A DNA stretch of 34,383 nucleotides from DASPTT01 sp035623275 (GCA_035623275.1 DASPTT010000126.1:1-34383); one strand, 5' to 3'. Shown: positions 5,903 through 14,328, counted from the first letter of the stretch. Program-made: numbers and translations. Notes: generated by a model from the letters alone, not told the origin.

Positions 5903-8449
5903 ATGCGACGGTTCTGGGAATGGCTGGGGCTCAACCTCGGGAAGCACGCGGGCGTCGTCGCCATCGTGGGCCTCGCCCTCACCTTCGTGCTCGGGCTCGG
6001 CGTCGTCCAGCTGAAGTTCTCGACCAGCAACTCCGACTACCTCAACAAGAACGACGCCCTGGCCGTCAACAACCAGCGCTACACCCAGCTCTTCGGCGGG
6101 GACCCGATGGCCGTCCTCTTCACCATGGACAAGGGCAAGACCGTCGACGACCTGTTCACCCCGAACAACACGGCGGAGATGCAGAACGTCGCCACGGCGC
6201 TCCGCAACGACAAGTGGGTGTACAACGTCATCACGCCCTACGACGCCATGTCGTTCTCGTCGATCCTGCTCAAGAGCCCGGACGGGAGCGTGCTCGACAG
6301 CCCGGCCGCCACGCTCTTCCTGTCCGCGTACCGGCGTGACACCAATCCGACGTCGGCGCAGAACCGCTGGAACTACCTCATCGCCTCGGCCCGTGGGATC
6401 GGGAAGTTCACCACCGACGAGCAGGTGCTCTCCAACCCGGCGTGGGTCCACTTCGTCACGCACGAACCGGACGGCTCTGTCCGCAAATCGGTGACGGCGT
6501 TCGTCCCGAACCCGAGCCACGCGCTGATGGCCATCTACCTCAAGCCAAACCTCGACATCAACCAGGAGACCGCCGCGGCGGCGACCGTCGAGAAGATCAC
6601 CAACGGCGCCCGCTACGAGAACGCCACCACGTTCACCACGGGTGTTCCAGAGATCCTCAAAGTCATCAACAGCTACCTGCGAGGCGGCATCAAGCGCCTC
6701 GGCCTCATCGCCGGCATCCTCATGGTGGTCATCCTGCTCCTGACCTTCAGCGTGCGCTGGCGGCTGCTGCCCTTCCTGGTCGTCGCCATCGGCCTCGTCT
6801 GGGCGTTCGGGCTCGTGGGGTACTTGGGCGTCCCCCTGACGCTGGCAACCATCACCGCGTTGCCGGTGCTCATGGGCGTGGGCATGGACTACTCGATCCA
6901 GATGCATTCGCGCATCGAGGAAGAGGTCGTCCTCGACCGGGCCGCGCACCCCATCCAGGCCGCCGCCCGGGGGCTGGGCCCCGCCCTCCTCGTCGTCACC
7001 TTCGACGCGGTCTTCGCCTTCATGGCCCTGTGGTTCGCCAAGACGCCGGCCGTCCGCCAATTCGGATCGTTGATGGTCATCGGGATCATCGCCGTGTGCG
7101 TGTGCAGCATCATGCTCACCCTGGCCGTCCTGGGCATCAGGGAGTACAAGTCCCCCACCCAGGGCAAGGACTTCTCCAAGGGCCGGATGAGCCGGCTGGT
7201 CGTCTGGCTCGGCAGCCTGCCGGCCAAGTCGGCCATCCCCTTGGCATTGGCCGCGGCAGTGATCTTCCTCGGCGGGGTGGCGGTGGAAGGCAAGCTCACC
7301 CTGCAGACCGACCCCATCCAATGGCTGAACCCGGACAACCACGCCGTGCAGCAGATCGAGACCCTGAAGGCCGCCACCGGGTCGACGAACCAGATCGGCG
7401 TGGTCGTCTCCACCGACCACCCCTTCAGCCAGCAGACCATCGACTACGTGGCCAAGCTGGCCGACACGGAGTCCAAGAAATACGGCGCCGTGATCTTCCC
7501 CGGAGCGGGGCTCGTGGCCAGCATCGACGAGTTCCTGACGGTGCCGGGCACCGTCGACGTCCACCCGACGGGCGCACAGATGGAGGCGATCTACCTGCTG
7601 GCCCCGGAGGCACTCCGCAAGACCATGGTCGCCGACAACGGGCACGACCTGAACGTCATCTTCCTGGCCCGCTCCAACGAGCTCTCGACCCTGCAGCCGA
7701 TGATCGACAACCTGGTCAAGGACAACCCGCCGCCACCGGGGATCACGGTGGCGGCCGGCGGGATCGGCGTCGTCGGCGTCGGACTGCTCCACAACCTCGA
7801 CAAGTCCCGCACGCTCATGACCTACCTGGCACTGCTCTTCGTCGGCGCCTTCCTCGCCGTCCGGCTCCGGAGCCTCATCCGCTCGCTCCTGTCGCTCGTG
7901 CCGGTGCTCGTCGCCGTGGGCGCGGTGTCGATCATCGCCGTGGCGGGCAACATCAAGCTGAGTCCCGTCACCGCGGTCAGCGGGCCGTTGGTGGTCGCAG
8001 TGTGCACCGAGTTCACGTCGCTGATCCTGCTGCGCTTCGTGGAGGAACGTGCCCGTGGCCTCAACCCGCGCGACGCGATGACGGTGACCGCGGCCAGGAC
8101 CGGCCGCGCCTTCATGGTCTCGGCGATGACCGCGGTGGCGGGCATCGGTGTCATCGCCACGTCCTCGATGCCCATGCTCCGCGACTTCGGCCTCATCGTG
8201 GCCATGAACGTCGCCGTGGCGCTGCTGAGCGCGCTGGTCGTGCTCCCGCCGGTCCTGGTGTGGGCGGACGCCCGCGGGTGGGTGTCGCGGGGGCTCATCA
8301 AACCGCTGCCCCGCTACTACGAGTTCGAGCGACCGCACCTCGCCCCACCCCAGGCGACCGATCGGGTCGACATGCCGCCACCGCCAGACGCCGGCGCGCG
8401 CATTGCCGCCCCCCCGCCCCCCGATCTCGAACCGGTGCTGCAGGGATGA
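5903..8449 (+). CDS. MMPL/HAE3-type RND transporter
   Basis: Inner-membrane proton-driven exporter of the RND superfamily, 848 residues with the twofold layout of MMPL/HAE3 proteins: one TM helix (about 17-37), a large external loop, five TM helices (about 265-412), TM7 (443-463), a second external loop, and five TM helices (637-785). Substrate is unknown; relatives move lipids or other hydrophobic compounds. In the first half TM4 carries the Asp-Tyr pair typical of the proton relay (GMDYS, D329-Y330). At the equivalent place in the second half the sequence is CTEFTS, giving E703-F704. The C-terminal ~50 residues are proline-rich. ATG 5903 has a run of seven G just upstream; the frame is open far upstream but that part is antisense to hisI and trpE. 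It is transcribed divergently from hisI. Confidence 0.85.
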   Translation: MRRFWEWLGLNLGKHAGVVAIVGLALTFVLGLGVVQLKFSTSNSDYLNKNDALAVNNQRYTQLFGGDPMAVLFTMDKGKTVDDLFTPNNTAEMQNVATALRNDKWVYNVITPYDAMSFSSILLKSPDGSVLDSPAATLFLSAYRRDTNPTSAQNRWNYLIASARGIGKFTTDEQVLSNPAWVHFVTHEPDGSVRKSVTAFVPNPSHALMAIYLKPNLDINQETAAAATVEKITNGARYENATTFTTGVPEILKVINSYLRGGIKRLGLIAGILMVVILLLTFSVRWRLLPFLVVAIGLVWAFGLVGYLGVPLTLATITALPVLMGVGMDYSIQMHSRIEEEVVLDRAAHPIQAAARGLGPALLVVTFDAVFAFMALWFAKTPAVRQFGSLMVIGIIAVCVCSIMLTLAVLGIREYKSPTQGKDFSKGRMSRLVVWLGSLPAKSAIPLALAAAVIFLGGVAVEGKLTLQTDPIQWLNPDNHAVQQIETLKAATGSTNQIGVVVSTDHPFSQQTIDYVAKLADTESKKYGAVIFPGAGLVASIDEFLTVPGTVDVHPTGAQMEAIYLLAPEALRKTMVADNGHDLNVIFLARSNELSTLQPMIDNLVKDNPPPPGITVAAGGIGVVGVGLLHNLDKSRTLMTYLALLFVGAFLAVRLRSLIRSLLSLVPVLVAVGAVSIIAVAGNIKLSPVTAVSGPLVVAVCTEFTSLILLRFVEERARGLNPRDAMTVTAARTGRAFMVSAMTAVAGIGVIATSSMPMLRDFGLIVAMNVAVALLSALVVLPPVLVWADARGWVSRGLIKPLPRYYEFERPHLAPPQATDRVDMPPPPDAGARIAAPPPPDLEPVLQG

Positions 8450-8482
8450 ACGGCGAGGAGCTCACGTCGTTGCGCGCCGTGG

Positions 8483-8500
8483 GCCCGGCTGTGGCCGGGC
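8483..8500 (+). terminator. Hairpin terminator candidate after the MMPL gene
   Basis: GCCCGGC (8483-8489), loop TGTG, GCCGGGC (8494-8500): a perfect 7-bp stem 33 nt after the MMPL stop codon. Confidence 0.5.
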
Positions 8501-8543
8501 GGGGTCCCTGGCGCCGGCAGGCCGTGGACTGGTCGAGCCCTGA

Positions 8544-8559
8544 GGTCGGGCCCCCGACC
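8544..8559. terminator. Second hairpin between MMPL and the GroES-like gene
   Basis: GGTCGG (8544-8549), loop GCCC, CCGACC (8554-8559). It sits 29 nt past the stop of the minus-strand GroES-like gene and could serve as its terminator, or back up the MMPL one. Confidence 0.4.
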
Positions 8560-8588
8560 CCACCGGTCGCGATCTGATCCAGCGGGGG

Positions 8589-9053
8589 TTAGAGATAGAG
8601 CCCCGTGCCGCTGTCGATGCGCTCGGAGGCCACCGCGTGGATGTCGCGCTCGCGCAGGATGACGTACTCGTCGCCGTGGACCTCGACCTCGAAGCGGTCC
8701 TCGGGGTTGAACAGCACCTTGTCCCCCACCTTGACGGTGCGGACGTGGGGCCCGACGGCCACCACCTCCGCCCACAGGAGGCGCCGGGAGACCTGGGCGG
8801 TGGCGGGGATGAGGATGCCCGCCCGTGAGCGGCGCTCGCCCTCCGCCTGGGACTGCTGGGCCAGGACCCGGTCGGCCAGCATGGTGATCGGCTGCTTCGG
8901 GTCGCCGGCCCTGGCGGCGCGACCCGCGCCCCGGGTCGCCTTGCCGTCGGCGGCCTTGGCGTTTGCCGATGGCTCGTCGGTCGTAGCGTGCTTGGACGCC
9001 TTGGGCGTCTTCGGCGTCTTGGGCGTCTTGGGCGTCGGCAGATCGGGGCTCAC
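8589..9053 (-). CDS. GroES-like co-chaperonin with a repeat-bearing N-terminal extension
   Basis: The last ~100 of 154 residues form a Cpn10 domain: LADRVLAQ near the start, a mobile-loop segment containing AGILIP, AEVVAVGP, VKVGDKVLFNPEDRFEVEV, then DEYVILRERDIHAV. GroES normally caps GroEL during protein folding, and the loop keeps the hydrophobic triplet used to bind it. Unusually, about 53 residues precede the domain, rich in Lys, Thr, Ala and Pro with TPK repeats, and there is no groEL next door. The start is GTG 9053. An internal ATG at 8882 would give 97 residues but would cut off the first beta strand (QPIT). It is 14 nt downstream of hisF and probably on the his transcript. It may be a second, specialised GroES, with the main groES-groEL elsewhere. 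Confidence 0.8.
   Translation of the reverse strand: MSPDLPTPKTPKTPKTPKASKHATTDEPSANAKAADGKATRGAGRAARAGDPKQPITMLADRVLAQQSQAEGERRSRAGILIPATAQVSRRLLWAEVVAVGPHVRTVKVGDKVLFNPEDRFEVEVHGDEYVILRERDIHAVASERIDSGTGLYL
9001..9036 (-). repeat. Four tandem 9-nt repeats encoding Thr-Pro-Lys
   Basis: Four consecutive units on the + strand, TTGGGCGTC with one variant TTCGGCGTC, inside the GroES-like N-terminal extension. They encode the TPK repeat in the coding direction. The unit is a multiple of three, so copy-number change would not shift the frame. Confidence 0.8.
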
Positions 9054-9067
9054 AGCGGCACGGTACC

Positions 9068-9871
9068 TCAGGACGTCGCAGGGGCCGGCACACCCGTGCC
9101 CGGCTCCTCCACGGGCCGCACCAGCACGCCGTTGGCCGCCAGATAGGCCTTGGCCTCGGCCACGGTGTGCTCCCCGAGGTGGAAGATCGAGGCGGCCAGC
9201 ACCGCGTCCGCACCCCCCACCTGCGCTCCCTCGACCAGGTGGGCCAGCGTCCCCACCCCGCCCGACGCGATCACAGGGACGGGCACGGCGTCGACGACCG
9301 CTCGGGTCAGCTCCAGGTCGAAGCCGTCACGTGTCCCGTCGCGGTCCATCGAGGTGAGCAGGATCTCGCCCGCGCCCCGTGTTGCGCACTGCACGGCCCA
9401 GCCCACGGCGTCGAGACCCGTCGGGTTGCGCCCCCCGTGCGTGTACACCTCCCAGCCCCCCGCGTCGGCACGACGGCGGGCGTCGACGGCGACGACCACG
9501 CACTGCGCGCCGAACTCGTCGGCGATGGCGGAGACCGACGAGGGGTCGGCCACCGCGGCCGTGTTGAGCGCGACCTTGTCCGCCCCGGCCCGAAGGAGCC
9601 GGCGGGCGTCGTCGGGGGTGCGCACCCCGCCGCCGACGGTGAAGGGGATGAAGACCTCCTCGGCCGTCCTGGCCACGACGTCGACCATCGTGTCGCGCTC
9701 GTGGGCCGATGCCGTGATGTCGAGGAAGACGAGCTCGTCGGCCCCCTGCTCGTCGTAGCGGGCGGCGAGCTCGACGGGATCGCCCGCGTCGACGAGGTCG
9801 ACGAAGCGCACGCCCTTGACCACCCGGCCGGCGTCGACGTCGAGGCAGGGGATCACCCGGACGCTGCGCAC
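9068..9871 (-). CDS. hisF: Imidazole glycerol phosphate synthase, cyclase subunit
   Basis: Cyclase half of the HisF-HisH complex: uses ammonia tunnelled from HisH to turn PRFAR into imidazole glycerol phosphate and AICAR. The (beta/alpha)8 barrel of 267 residues carries the catalytic pair D11 (VIPCLDVDAGRVVKG) and D130 (VVVAVDARR). Phosphate-binding loops are TVGGGVRT and IASGGVGTL. Start GTG 9871 gives MRSVRVIPCLD and overlaps the hisA stop by 19 nt. The frame is open far upstream, but that part lies inside hisA and hisH. A ~15-residue tail (VEEPGTGVPAPATS) follows the barrel. Confidence 0.95.
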   Translation of the reverse strand: MRSVRVIPCLDVDAGRVVKGVRFVDLVDAGDPVELAARYDEQGADELVFLDITASAHERDTMVDVVARTAEEVFIPFTVGGGVRTPDDARRLLRAGADKVALNTAAVADPSSVSAIADEFGAQCVVVAVDARRRADAGGWEVYTHGGRNPTGLDAVGWAVQCATRGAGEILLTSMDRDGTRDGFDLELTRAVVDAVPVPVIASGGVGTLAHLVEGAQVGGADAVLAASIFHLGEHTVAEAKAYLAANGVLVRPVEEPGTGVPAPATS

Positions 9872-10593
9872 GCGTGCAACGCCTCCTCGATCCCGAGCAC
9901 CCCGTCCACGAGCGCCTTGCCCACGATGGCACCGTCGAGCCCGCGCCCCTCGACGCGCAACGAGGCCAGGTCGTGGAGATCCTCGACGGAGCGCACCCCG
10001 CCCGAGGCGACGACCGGATGGCGCGTGGCGGCGAGGACCCGGGCCAGCCCGTCGACGTCGGGGCCGGCCAGCATGCCGTCGCGCTCGATGGCGGTGACGA
10101 CCACGGCGGCCACGGCGACCTCGTCGAGCCGGGCCAGGGCGTCGTCGAGGGTCAGCGCACTGGAGGCCTCCCAGCCCGACACCGCCACCTCCGCCCCCTG
10201 GCCGCGGTGGTCCAGGCCCACGGCCACCCGCCCCGGGTGCCGCGACGTCACCTCCGCCAGGAAGGCCGCGTCGCGCATGGCCGCCGTCCCCACCACGACA
10301 CGGGCCACACCCGCACCGAGGAGCGCATCGGCGTCCTCGATGCGCCGGATGCCGCCGCCCGCCTGGACGGCGGCCGGGACCCGGCGGGCGATCTCGAGGA
10401 CCAGCTCGCGGTTGTGGGCCACGCCGGTGCGGGCCGCGTCGAGATCGACGACGTGGATCCAGCGGGCGCCGGCCGCGGCATAGCGCTTGGCCAGCGCCAC
10501 CGGGTCGCCGTAGTCGTGGCGCCGGTCGAAGTCCCCCTGGACGAGACGGACCGCCGCCCCCTGCTGGAGGTCGACCGCCGGGTACAGCTCCAT
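9853..10593 (-). CDS. hisA: Phosphoribosylformimino-AICAR-phosphate isomerase
   Basis: Isomerises ProFAR to PRFAR, the step before HisF-HisH. The 246-residue barrel starts MELYPAVDLQQG with catalytic D8; the second acid is D128 in AVGLDHRGQ. Phosphate loops are QAGGGIRR and VASGGVRSVED. Many actinobacteria use the bifunctional PriA (HisA plus TrpF); here the loop after D128 reads AEVAVSGWE, matching the VSGW of canonical HisA rather than the RGRGW of mycobacterial PriA. I therefore call it HisA, but only an assay or a trpF search would settle it. Its ATG is 3 nt after the hisH stop. Confidence 0.92.
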   Translation of the reverse strand: MELYPAVDLQQGAAVRLVQGDFDRRHDYGDPVALAKRYAAAGARWIHVVDLDAARTGVAHNRELVLEIARRVPAAVQAGGGIRRIEDADALLGAGVARVVVGTAAMRDAAFLAEVTSRHPGRVAVGLDHRGQGAEVAVSGWEASSALTLDDALARLDEVAVAAVVVTAIERDGMLAGPDVDGLARVLAATRHPVVASGGVRSVEDLHDLASLRVEGRGLDGAIVGKALVDGVLGIEEALHACAASG

Positions 10594-10596
10594 GGA

Positions 10597-11232
10597 TCAG
10601 CCGCCGCCCACGCGCGTGGTCACACAGGCGTCGACGAAGTTCGACAGGATGGCGAGGCCCCATCGTCCGGACTTCTCCGGGTGGAACTGCGTGCCCCACA
10701 GCGCGCCGCGCTCGGCCGCCGCCACCACGGCGCCGCCGTAGTCGCAGCTGGCCACGGTGTCGTCCGTCCACTCCGGGGCATAGGAGTGGACGAAGTACAC
10801 CCACGGCGACTCGGGCAGGCGCTCCAGCATCCGCGCCGCGCGCCCGGGGCGCCGGACGAGGCGGTTCCACTGCATCTGGGGCCGCTTGACGTCGCCCCGC
10901 AAGGCGCGCACCGTCCCCGGCAGCACCCCGAGGCCCGCGGCACCGGGCGACTCCTCCGACCCGTCGTAGAGGAGCTGGAACCCCACGCAGATCCCGAGGA
11001 ACGGCGTCCCCGCCGCCACGGCCTCGAGCGCCACCGCGTCGAGCCCGCTGGCCCGCAGGGCCTCGGCGCACCGGCCGAACGCCCCCACGCCCGGGAGCAC
11101 CACCCCGGCCGCACCGGTGGCGTCCGCCGGGTCCGTCACCAGCCGCGCGTCCGCGCCGAGGTGCACGAGCGCCTTCTGCGCGGAGCGCAGGTTGCCGATG
11201 CCGTAGTCCAGTACGGCGATCCGGCCCGGCAC
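10597..11232 (-). CDS. hisH: Imidazole glycerol phosphate synthase, glutaminase subunit
   Basis: Class-I glutamine amidotransferase of 211 residues that supplies ammonia to HisF. The catalytic triad is visible: C82 in LGICVGFQLLYDG, H184 and E186 in WGTQFHPEKSG. The oxyanion region PGVGAFG (48-54) and VYFVHSYAP (145-153) are conserved. The GTG start overlaps the TAG stop of hisB by one base (TAGTG), a translational-coupling arrangement. Confidence 0.95.
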   Translation of the reverse strand: MPGRIAVLDYGIGNLRSAQKALVHLGADARLVTDPADATGAAGVVLPGVGAFGRCAEALRASGLDAVALEAVAAGTPFLGICVGFQLLYDGSEESPGAAGLGVLPGTVRALRGDVKRPQMQWNRLVRRPGRAARMLERLPESPWVYFVHSYAPEWTDDTVASCDYGGAVVAAAERGALWGTQFHPEKSGRWGLAILSNFVDACVTTRVGGG

Positions 11233-11840
11233 TACAGGGTGCCCTTGGTCGACGGCACCCCGCCGCCCTCCACGCGCACGGCGTCGCGCAAACAACGCGC
11301 CACCGCCTTGAACGAGGCCTCCAGCACGTGGTGGGTGTTCTTGCCCGTCACCAGGCGCACGTGCAGCGTGATGCCCGCCGCCGTCACCAAGGCGCGCCAG
11401 AACTCCTCGGCCAGCTGGGGATCGAAGCCCGGCGACCCCAACGGCGCGGCGTCGGGCGCGAAGGGCACCTCGTAGGCGAGATACGGACGCCCCGAGAGGT
11501 CCAGGGCCACCTCGACGAGGGCCTCGTCCAGGGGCAGGGCGATGGAGGCGAAGCGCCGCACGCCCGTCTTCGGCCCCAGCGCGGCGGTGAGGGCCTCGCC
11601 GAGCACGATCCCGACGTCCTCCACCGTGTGGTGGGCGTCCACCTGCAGGTCGCCGCTGGCCACCACCTCCAGGTCGAACCCGCCGTGGCGCCCGAGCTGG
11701 CTGAGCATGTGGTCGAAGAAGGGCAGCCCCGTTGCCACCTCGACCGCACCGGTGCCGTCGAGCACGAGCACCACCCGCACCGCGGTCTCCTTGGTCCGGC
11801 GCTCCCGGCGCGCGGAGCGGTCCGAGCCTTCGGCCATCAT
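11232..11840 (-). CDS. hisB: Imidazoleglycerol-phosphate dehydratase
   Basis: Dehydrates imidazole glycerol phosphate to imidazole acetol phosphate using manganese. The 202 residues correspond to the dehydratase alone, with no histidinol-phosphatase domain as in the E. coli fusion. The two diagnostic metal-binding motifs are HHTVED at 70-75 and HHVLE at 170-174, plus LPFFDHMLSQLGRHGGFDL. The start is the first of two ATGs at 11840; ATGA overlaps the hisC stop by 4 nt. Histidinol phosphatase must be encoded elsewhere. Confidence 0.95.
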   Translation of the reverse strand: MMAEGSDRSARRERRTKETAVRVVLVLDGTGAVEVATGLPFFDHMLSQLGRHGGFDLEVVASGDLQVDAHHTVEDVGIVLGEALTAALGPKTGVRRFASIALPLDEALVEVALDLSGRPYLAYEVPFAPDAAPLGSPGFDPQLAEEFWRALVTAAGITLHVRLVTGKNTHHVLEASFKAVARCLRDAVRVEGGGVPSTKGTL

Positions 11841-12922
11841 CCCTCCTCGAGTGCGGCACGCAGCGCGGCGATGAACCGGTCGTTCTCCTGCGCCGTGCCC
11901 ACCGTGACCCGGAGGCACTCGTCGAGCCCGGGCCACGTCGAGCAGTCTCGCACGAGCACCGAGGAGTCGAGGAGCCGCTGCCAGACGTCGCGCGCGGCGC
12001 GGCCGATCGGCCGGAACAGGATGAAGTTGGCGTCCGACGGCCACGCCTCCACGGCCATGTCGGCCAGGGCCGCGGCGATCCGCCCGCGCTCCTCGGTGAT
12101 CGTTGCCACCCGTCGTTCCATGGCGTCGACGTGGCGCAGGGCGAGGCGGCCCGCCAGCTGCGTCATGGCGTCGAGGTGATACGGGAGGCTCACCGCCTCG
12201 CAGGCCTCGACCACGTCGGGCGCGGCCACCAGGTAGCCGAGCCGGCACGCCGCCATGGACCAGGTCTTGGAGAAGGTCCGCACCACCACCAACCGGTTGG
12301 CCCCGGGTGCGGCGCCCCCGACGAGTTCCAGCGCGCTCCACGGGGCGAACTGCCCGTAGGCCTCGTCCACCACGACCAGTCCCGGCGCGCGCTCGAGCAC
12401 GTGGGCGACGGTCCCGGCCGTCTCGGCCCGGCCCGTCGGGTTGTTGGGCGAGCAGACGAAGGTGACGGTGGGCGACGACTCGGCCAGCACCCGGTCGACC
12501 TCGGCGCGATCCAGGCGGTGGTCGGCGCCGCGCCATCCGGTCACCACGGTGGTAGCCGTGAGCGAGGCGATGTGCCGGTGCAGCGCGTACGTGGGCTCGA
12601 ACAGCGCGGCGCACCGGCCGGCGCCGCCGTAGGCGAGCAAGAGGCACTGGAGCACCTCGTTGGAGCCGTTGGCACAGAACACCTGCGCCTCCCCCACGCC
12701 GTGGAACTCCGCCAGCGCACGGCGCAGGTCGGTGGCGCGCCGGTCCGGGTAACGGTTGAACGCCAACGCGCCGATGCCGTCGCGCAGCTCGGCCAGCCAC
12801 TCCTCGGGCGGCGGCAGGGGCGACTCGTTGGTGTTGAGGCGCACGGCCACGTCCACCTGGGGCGAGTGGTAGCCGTCGAGCGCGTCGAGGTCGGGGCGGA
12901 TGGGCACGCCCGCCGGGATCAC
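11837..12922 (-). CDS. hisC: Histidinol-phosphate aminotransferase
   Basis: PLP-dependent fold-type I aminotransferase, 361 residues, converting imidazole acetol phosphate and glutamate to histidinol phosphate. Visible active-site parts: RLNTNESP near the N-terminus, NRYPD, NGSNEVLQ, SPNNPTG (158-164), VVVDEAYGQF with the cofactor Asp186 and Tyr189, and TFSKTWSMAACRLGY with the Schiff-base lysine K219 and R227. Start GTG 12922 overlaps the hisD stop by 4 nt (GTGA). Its position between hisD and hisB supports HisC over a general aromatic aminotransferase. Confidence 0.94.
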   Translation of the reverse strand: MIPAGVPIRPDLDALDGYHSPQVDVAVRLNTNESPLPPPEEWLAELRDGIGALAFNRYPDRRATDLRRALAEFHGVGEAQVFCANGSNEVLQCLLLAYGGAGRCAALFEPTYALHRHIASLTATTVVTGWRGADHRLDRAEVDRVLAESSPTVTFVCSPNNPTGRAETAGTVAHVLERAPGLVVVDEAYGQFAPWSALELVGGAAPGANRLVVVRTFSKTWSMAACRLGYLVAAPDVVEACEAVSLPYHLDAMTQLAGRLALRHVDAMERRVATITEERGRIAAALADMAVEAWPSDANFILFRPIGRAARDVWQRLLDSSVLVRDCSTWPGLDECLRVTVGTAQENDRFIAALRAALEEG

Positions 12923-14262
12923 GGGCCCACCTCCCCGTCGTCACCGTCACCCACGGCACCCTCGCCGGCGCCGGCCAGCCGCTGGCGGATCGAGTCGGCG
13001 TGTGCGGGGAGCCCTTCGGCCTCCGCCAGGGTCACGACGTGGGGGCCGAGGCGCTCGAGGGCCCCGGCCTCCAGGGCGACCGCGTGCACGTGGGTGCGGA
13101 AGTCGTCCACCCGCAAGGCGGAGGCGAAGCGGGCGGTGCGGGCGGTGGGCAGGACGTGGTTCGGCCCGGCGATGTAGTCGCCCACGCTGGCGGGGACACC
13201 CGGTCCGAGGAAGACGGCACCGGCCCGGCGCACACCTTCGACCAGGTCCTCGGCGTCGGCCACGAGCAGCTCGAGGTGCTCGGGCGCCACCGCGTTGGCG
13301 ACCGCCAGCGCCTCGGCCGGGCCGTCCACGATCACGGCGTAGCCGCCCGAGCCCAGCGTGGCCTCCAGGTCTGCCCGGCGCGCCGAGCGCGACACCTGCC
13401 GGTCGACCTCGGCCGTCACGGCCTCGGCCAAGGCCGGCGACCAGGTCACCAGCCAGGCCAGCCCGTCGGGCCCGTGCTCGGCCTGGACGAGCAGGTCCAC
13501 GGCCGCGTAGGTCACGGGCGTGGACTCGTCGGCCACCACGACCACCTCGGAGGGCCCCGCGAACGCCGAGGGCACGCCGACCATGCCGGCGACCTGCCGC
13601 TTCGCCTCCGCCACGTACCGGTTCCCTGGCCCCGCGATCACGTCCACCGGCGCGATCGACTCGGTGCCGAAGGCCATGGCGCCGATCGCCTGGGCGCCGC
13701 CGACGCGATAGACCTCGTCGACCTCGGCGATGGCGGCCGCGGCCAGGGTCTCGTCGGCCACGGCGCCGTCGGGGCCCGGCGGCACGCACAGCACCGTGGC
13801 GCCCACGCCGGCCACTGCGGCCGGTGCCGCGCACATGAGGACGGTCGAGGGGTAGCGGGCCCGGCCCCCCGGGGCGTAGAGGCCGGCCCGGTCGACGCCG
13901 TGAGCGAAGTGCCGGATCCGCACCGTGCCGTCGCCGTAGTCGCCCACCGGTGCGGGCTCGTGGCGGTGGTAGGCGACGATGCGAGCCCACGCCTCCTCCA
14001 GGCTGGCGCGCAGGCCGGCGGGCACACGTCGCCGCGCCGCTTCGACCTCCTCGGGCGCCACCCGCAGCTCGCCGATCTCCACCCCGTCGAAGCGCTTGGT
14101 CAGCTCCCGCAGGGCCCCGTCTCCCCCGGCCCGGACCTCGGCCAGGATGGCGGCGACGGCCTCGGCGGGGAACACCTCGGCGGCCGGCGGACGCGGCAGG
14201 CGGCCGGCCAGGTCGGCCCGGGGGACGCCGCGGAGGTCCAGGAGAGTGAGCGACACGAGCAC
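12919..14262 (-). CDS. hisD: Histidinol dehydrogenase
   Basis: Zinc-dependent enzyme, 447 residues, oxidising histidinol to histidine in two NAD+ steps. Conserved pieces: GLYAPGGRARYPSTVLM, GGAQAIGAMAFGT, VIAGPGNRYVAEAK, AGPSEV. Zinc ligands correspond to Q260 and H263 (VQAEHGPDG), D362 and H421 (EGLPAHADS). The catalytic Glu-His pair is E328-H329 (APEHLELL). First gene of the his operon. The listed GTG 14262 and a GTG at 14256 are both possible starts. The last ~20 residues are an acidic glycine-rich tail. Confidence 0.95.
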   Translation of the reverse strand: MLVSLTLLDLRGVPRADLAGRLPRPPAAEVFPAEAVAAILAEVRAGGDGALRELTKRFDGVEIGELRVAPEEVEAARRRVPAGLRASLEEAWARIVAYHRHEPAPVGDYGDGTVRIRHFAHGVDRAGLYAPGGRARYPSTVLMCAAPAAVAGVGATVLCVPPGPDGAVADETLAAAAIAEVDEVYRVGGAQAIGAMAFGTESIAPVDVIAGPGNRYVAEAKRQVAGMVGVPSAFAGPSEVVVVADESTPVTYAAVDLLVQAEHGPDGLAWLVTWSPALAEAVTAEVDRQVSRSARRADLEATLGSGGYAVIVDGPAEALAVANAVAPEHLELLVADAEDLVEGVRRAGAVFLGPGVPASVGDYIAGPNHVLPTARTARFASALRVDDFRTHVHAVALEAGALERLGPHVVTLAEAEGLPAHADSIRQRLAGAGEGAVGDGDDGEVGP

Positions 14263-14265
14263 ACG

Positions 14266-14271
14266 ATCGTA
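14266..14271 (-). promoter_or_regulatory. Candidate -10 box of the his operon
   Basis: TACGAT on the minus strand, 3 nt before GTG 14262 and 9 nt before GTG 14256. If it is the -10, the mRNA would begin at or next to hisD's start region, favouring GTG 14256. No His-codon leader peptide or attenuator fits in this space. Confidence 0.4.
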
Positions 14272-14316
14272 CCTGGGCTTTCACTGGCCCCATGGCGTGC
14301 GACGGCCCGCCGCGGC

Positions 14317-14322
14317 CATGAT
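14317..14322 (+). promoter_or_regulatory. Candidate leaderless -10 box
   Basis: CATGAT, 6 nt before the GTG start of the small gene at 14329, with no ribosome site between them; consistent with transcription starting at the start codon. Confidence 0.4.
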
Positions 14323-14328
14323 CGGGCC

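Noticed and set aside
5753..8338. Very long minus-strand frame opposite the MMPL gene.
   Set aside because: Composition is His/Asp/Gly/Arg-rich without domains. It is the mirror of a GC-rich gene; the + strand protein has clear RND features.
8446..8577. A 43-codon + frame whose ATG overlaps the MMPL stop (ATGA).
   Set aside because: The overlap looks like translational coupling, but the frame contains two hairpins expected of terminators and the peptide has no recognisable structure.
9853..10593. Annotating hisA as priA because the organism is an actinobacterium.
   Set aside because: The diagnostic loop has VSGW instead of the PriA RGRGW, so the evidence in the sequence favours monofunctional HisA.
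14263..14328. Possible His-rich leader peptide or attenuator before hisD.
   Set aside because: No His-codon run and no space; a -10 box lies within a few bases of the hisD start.
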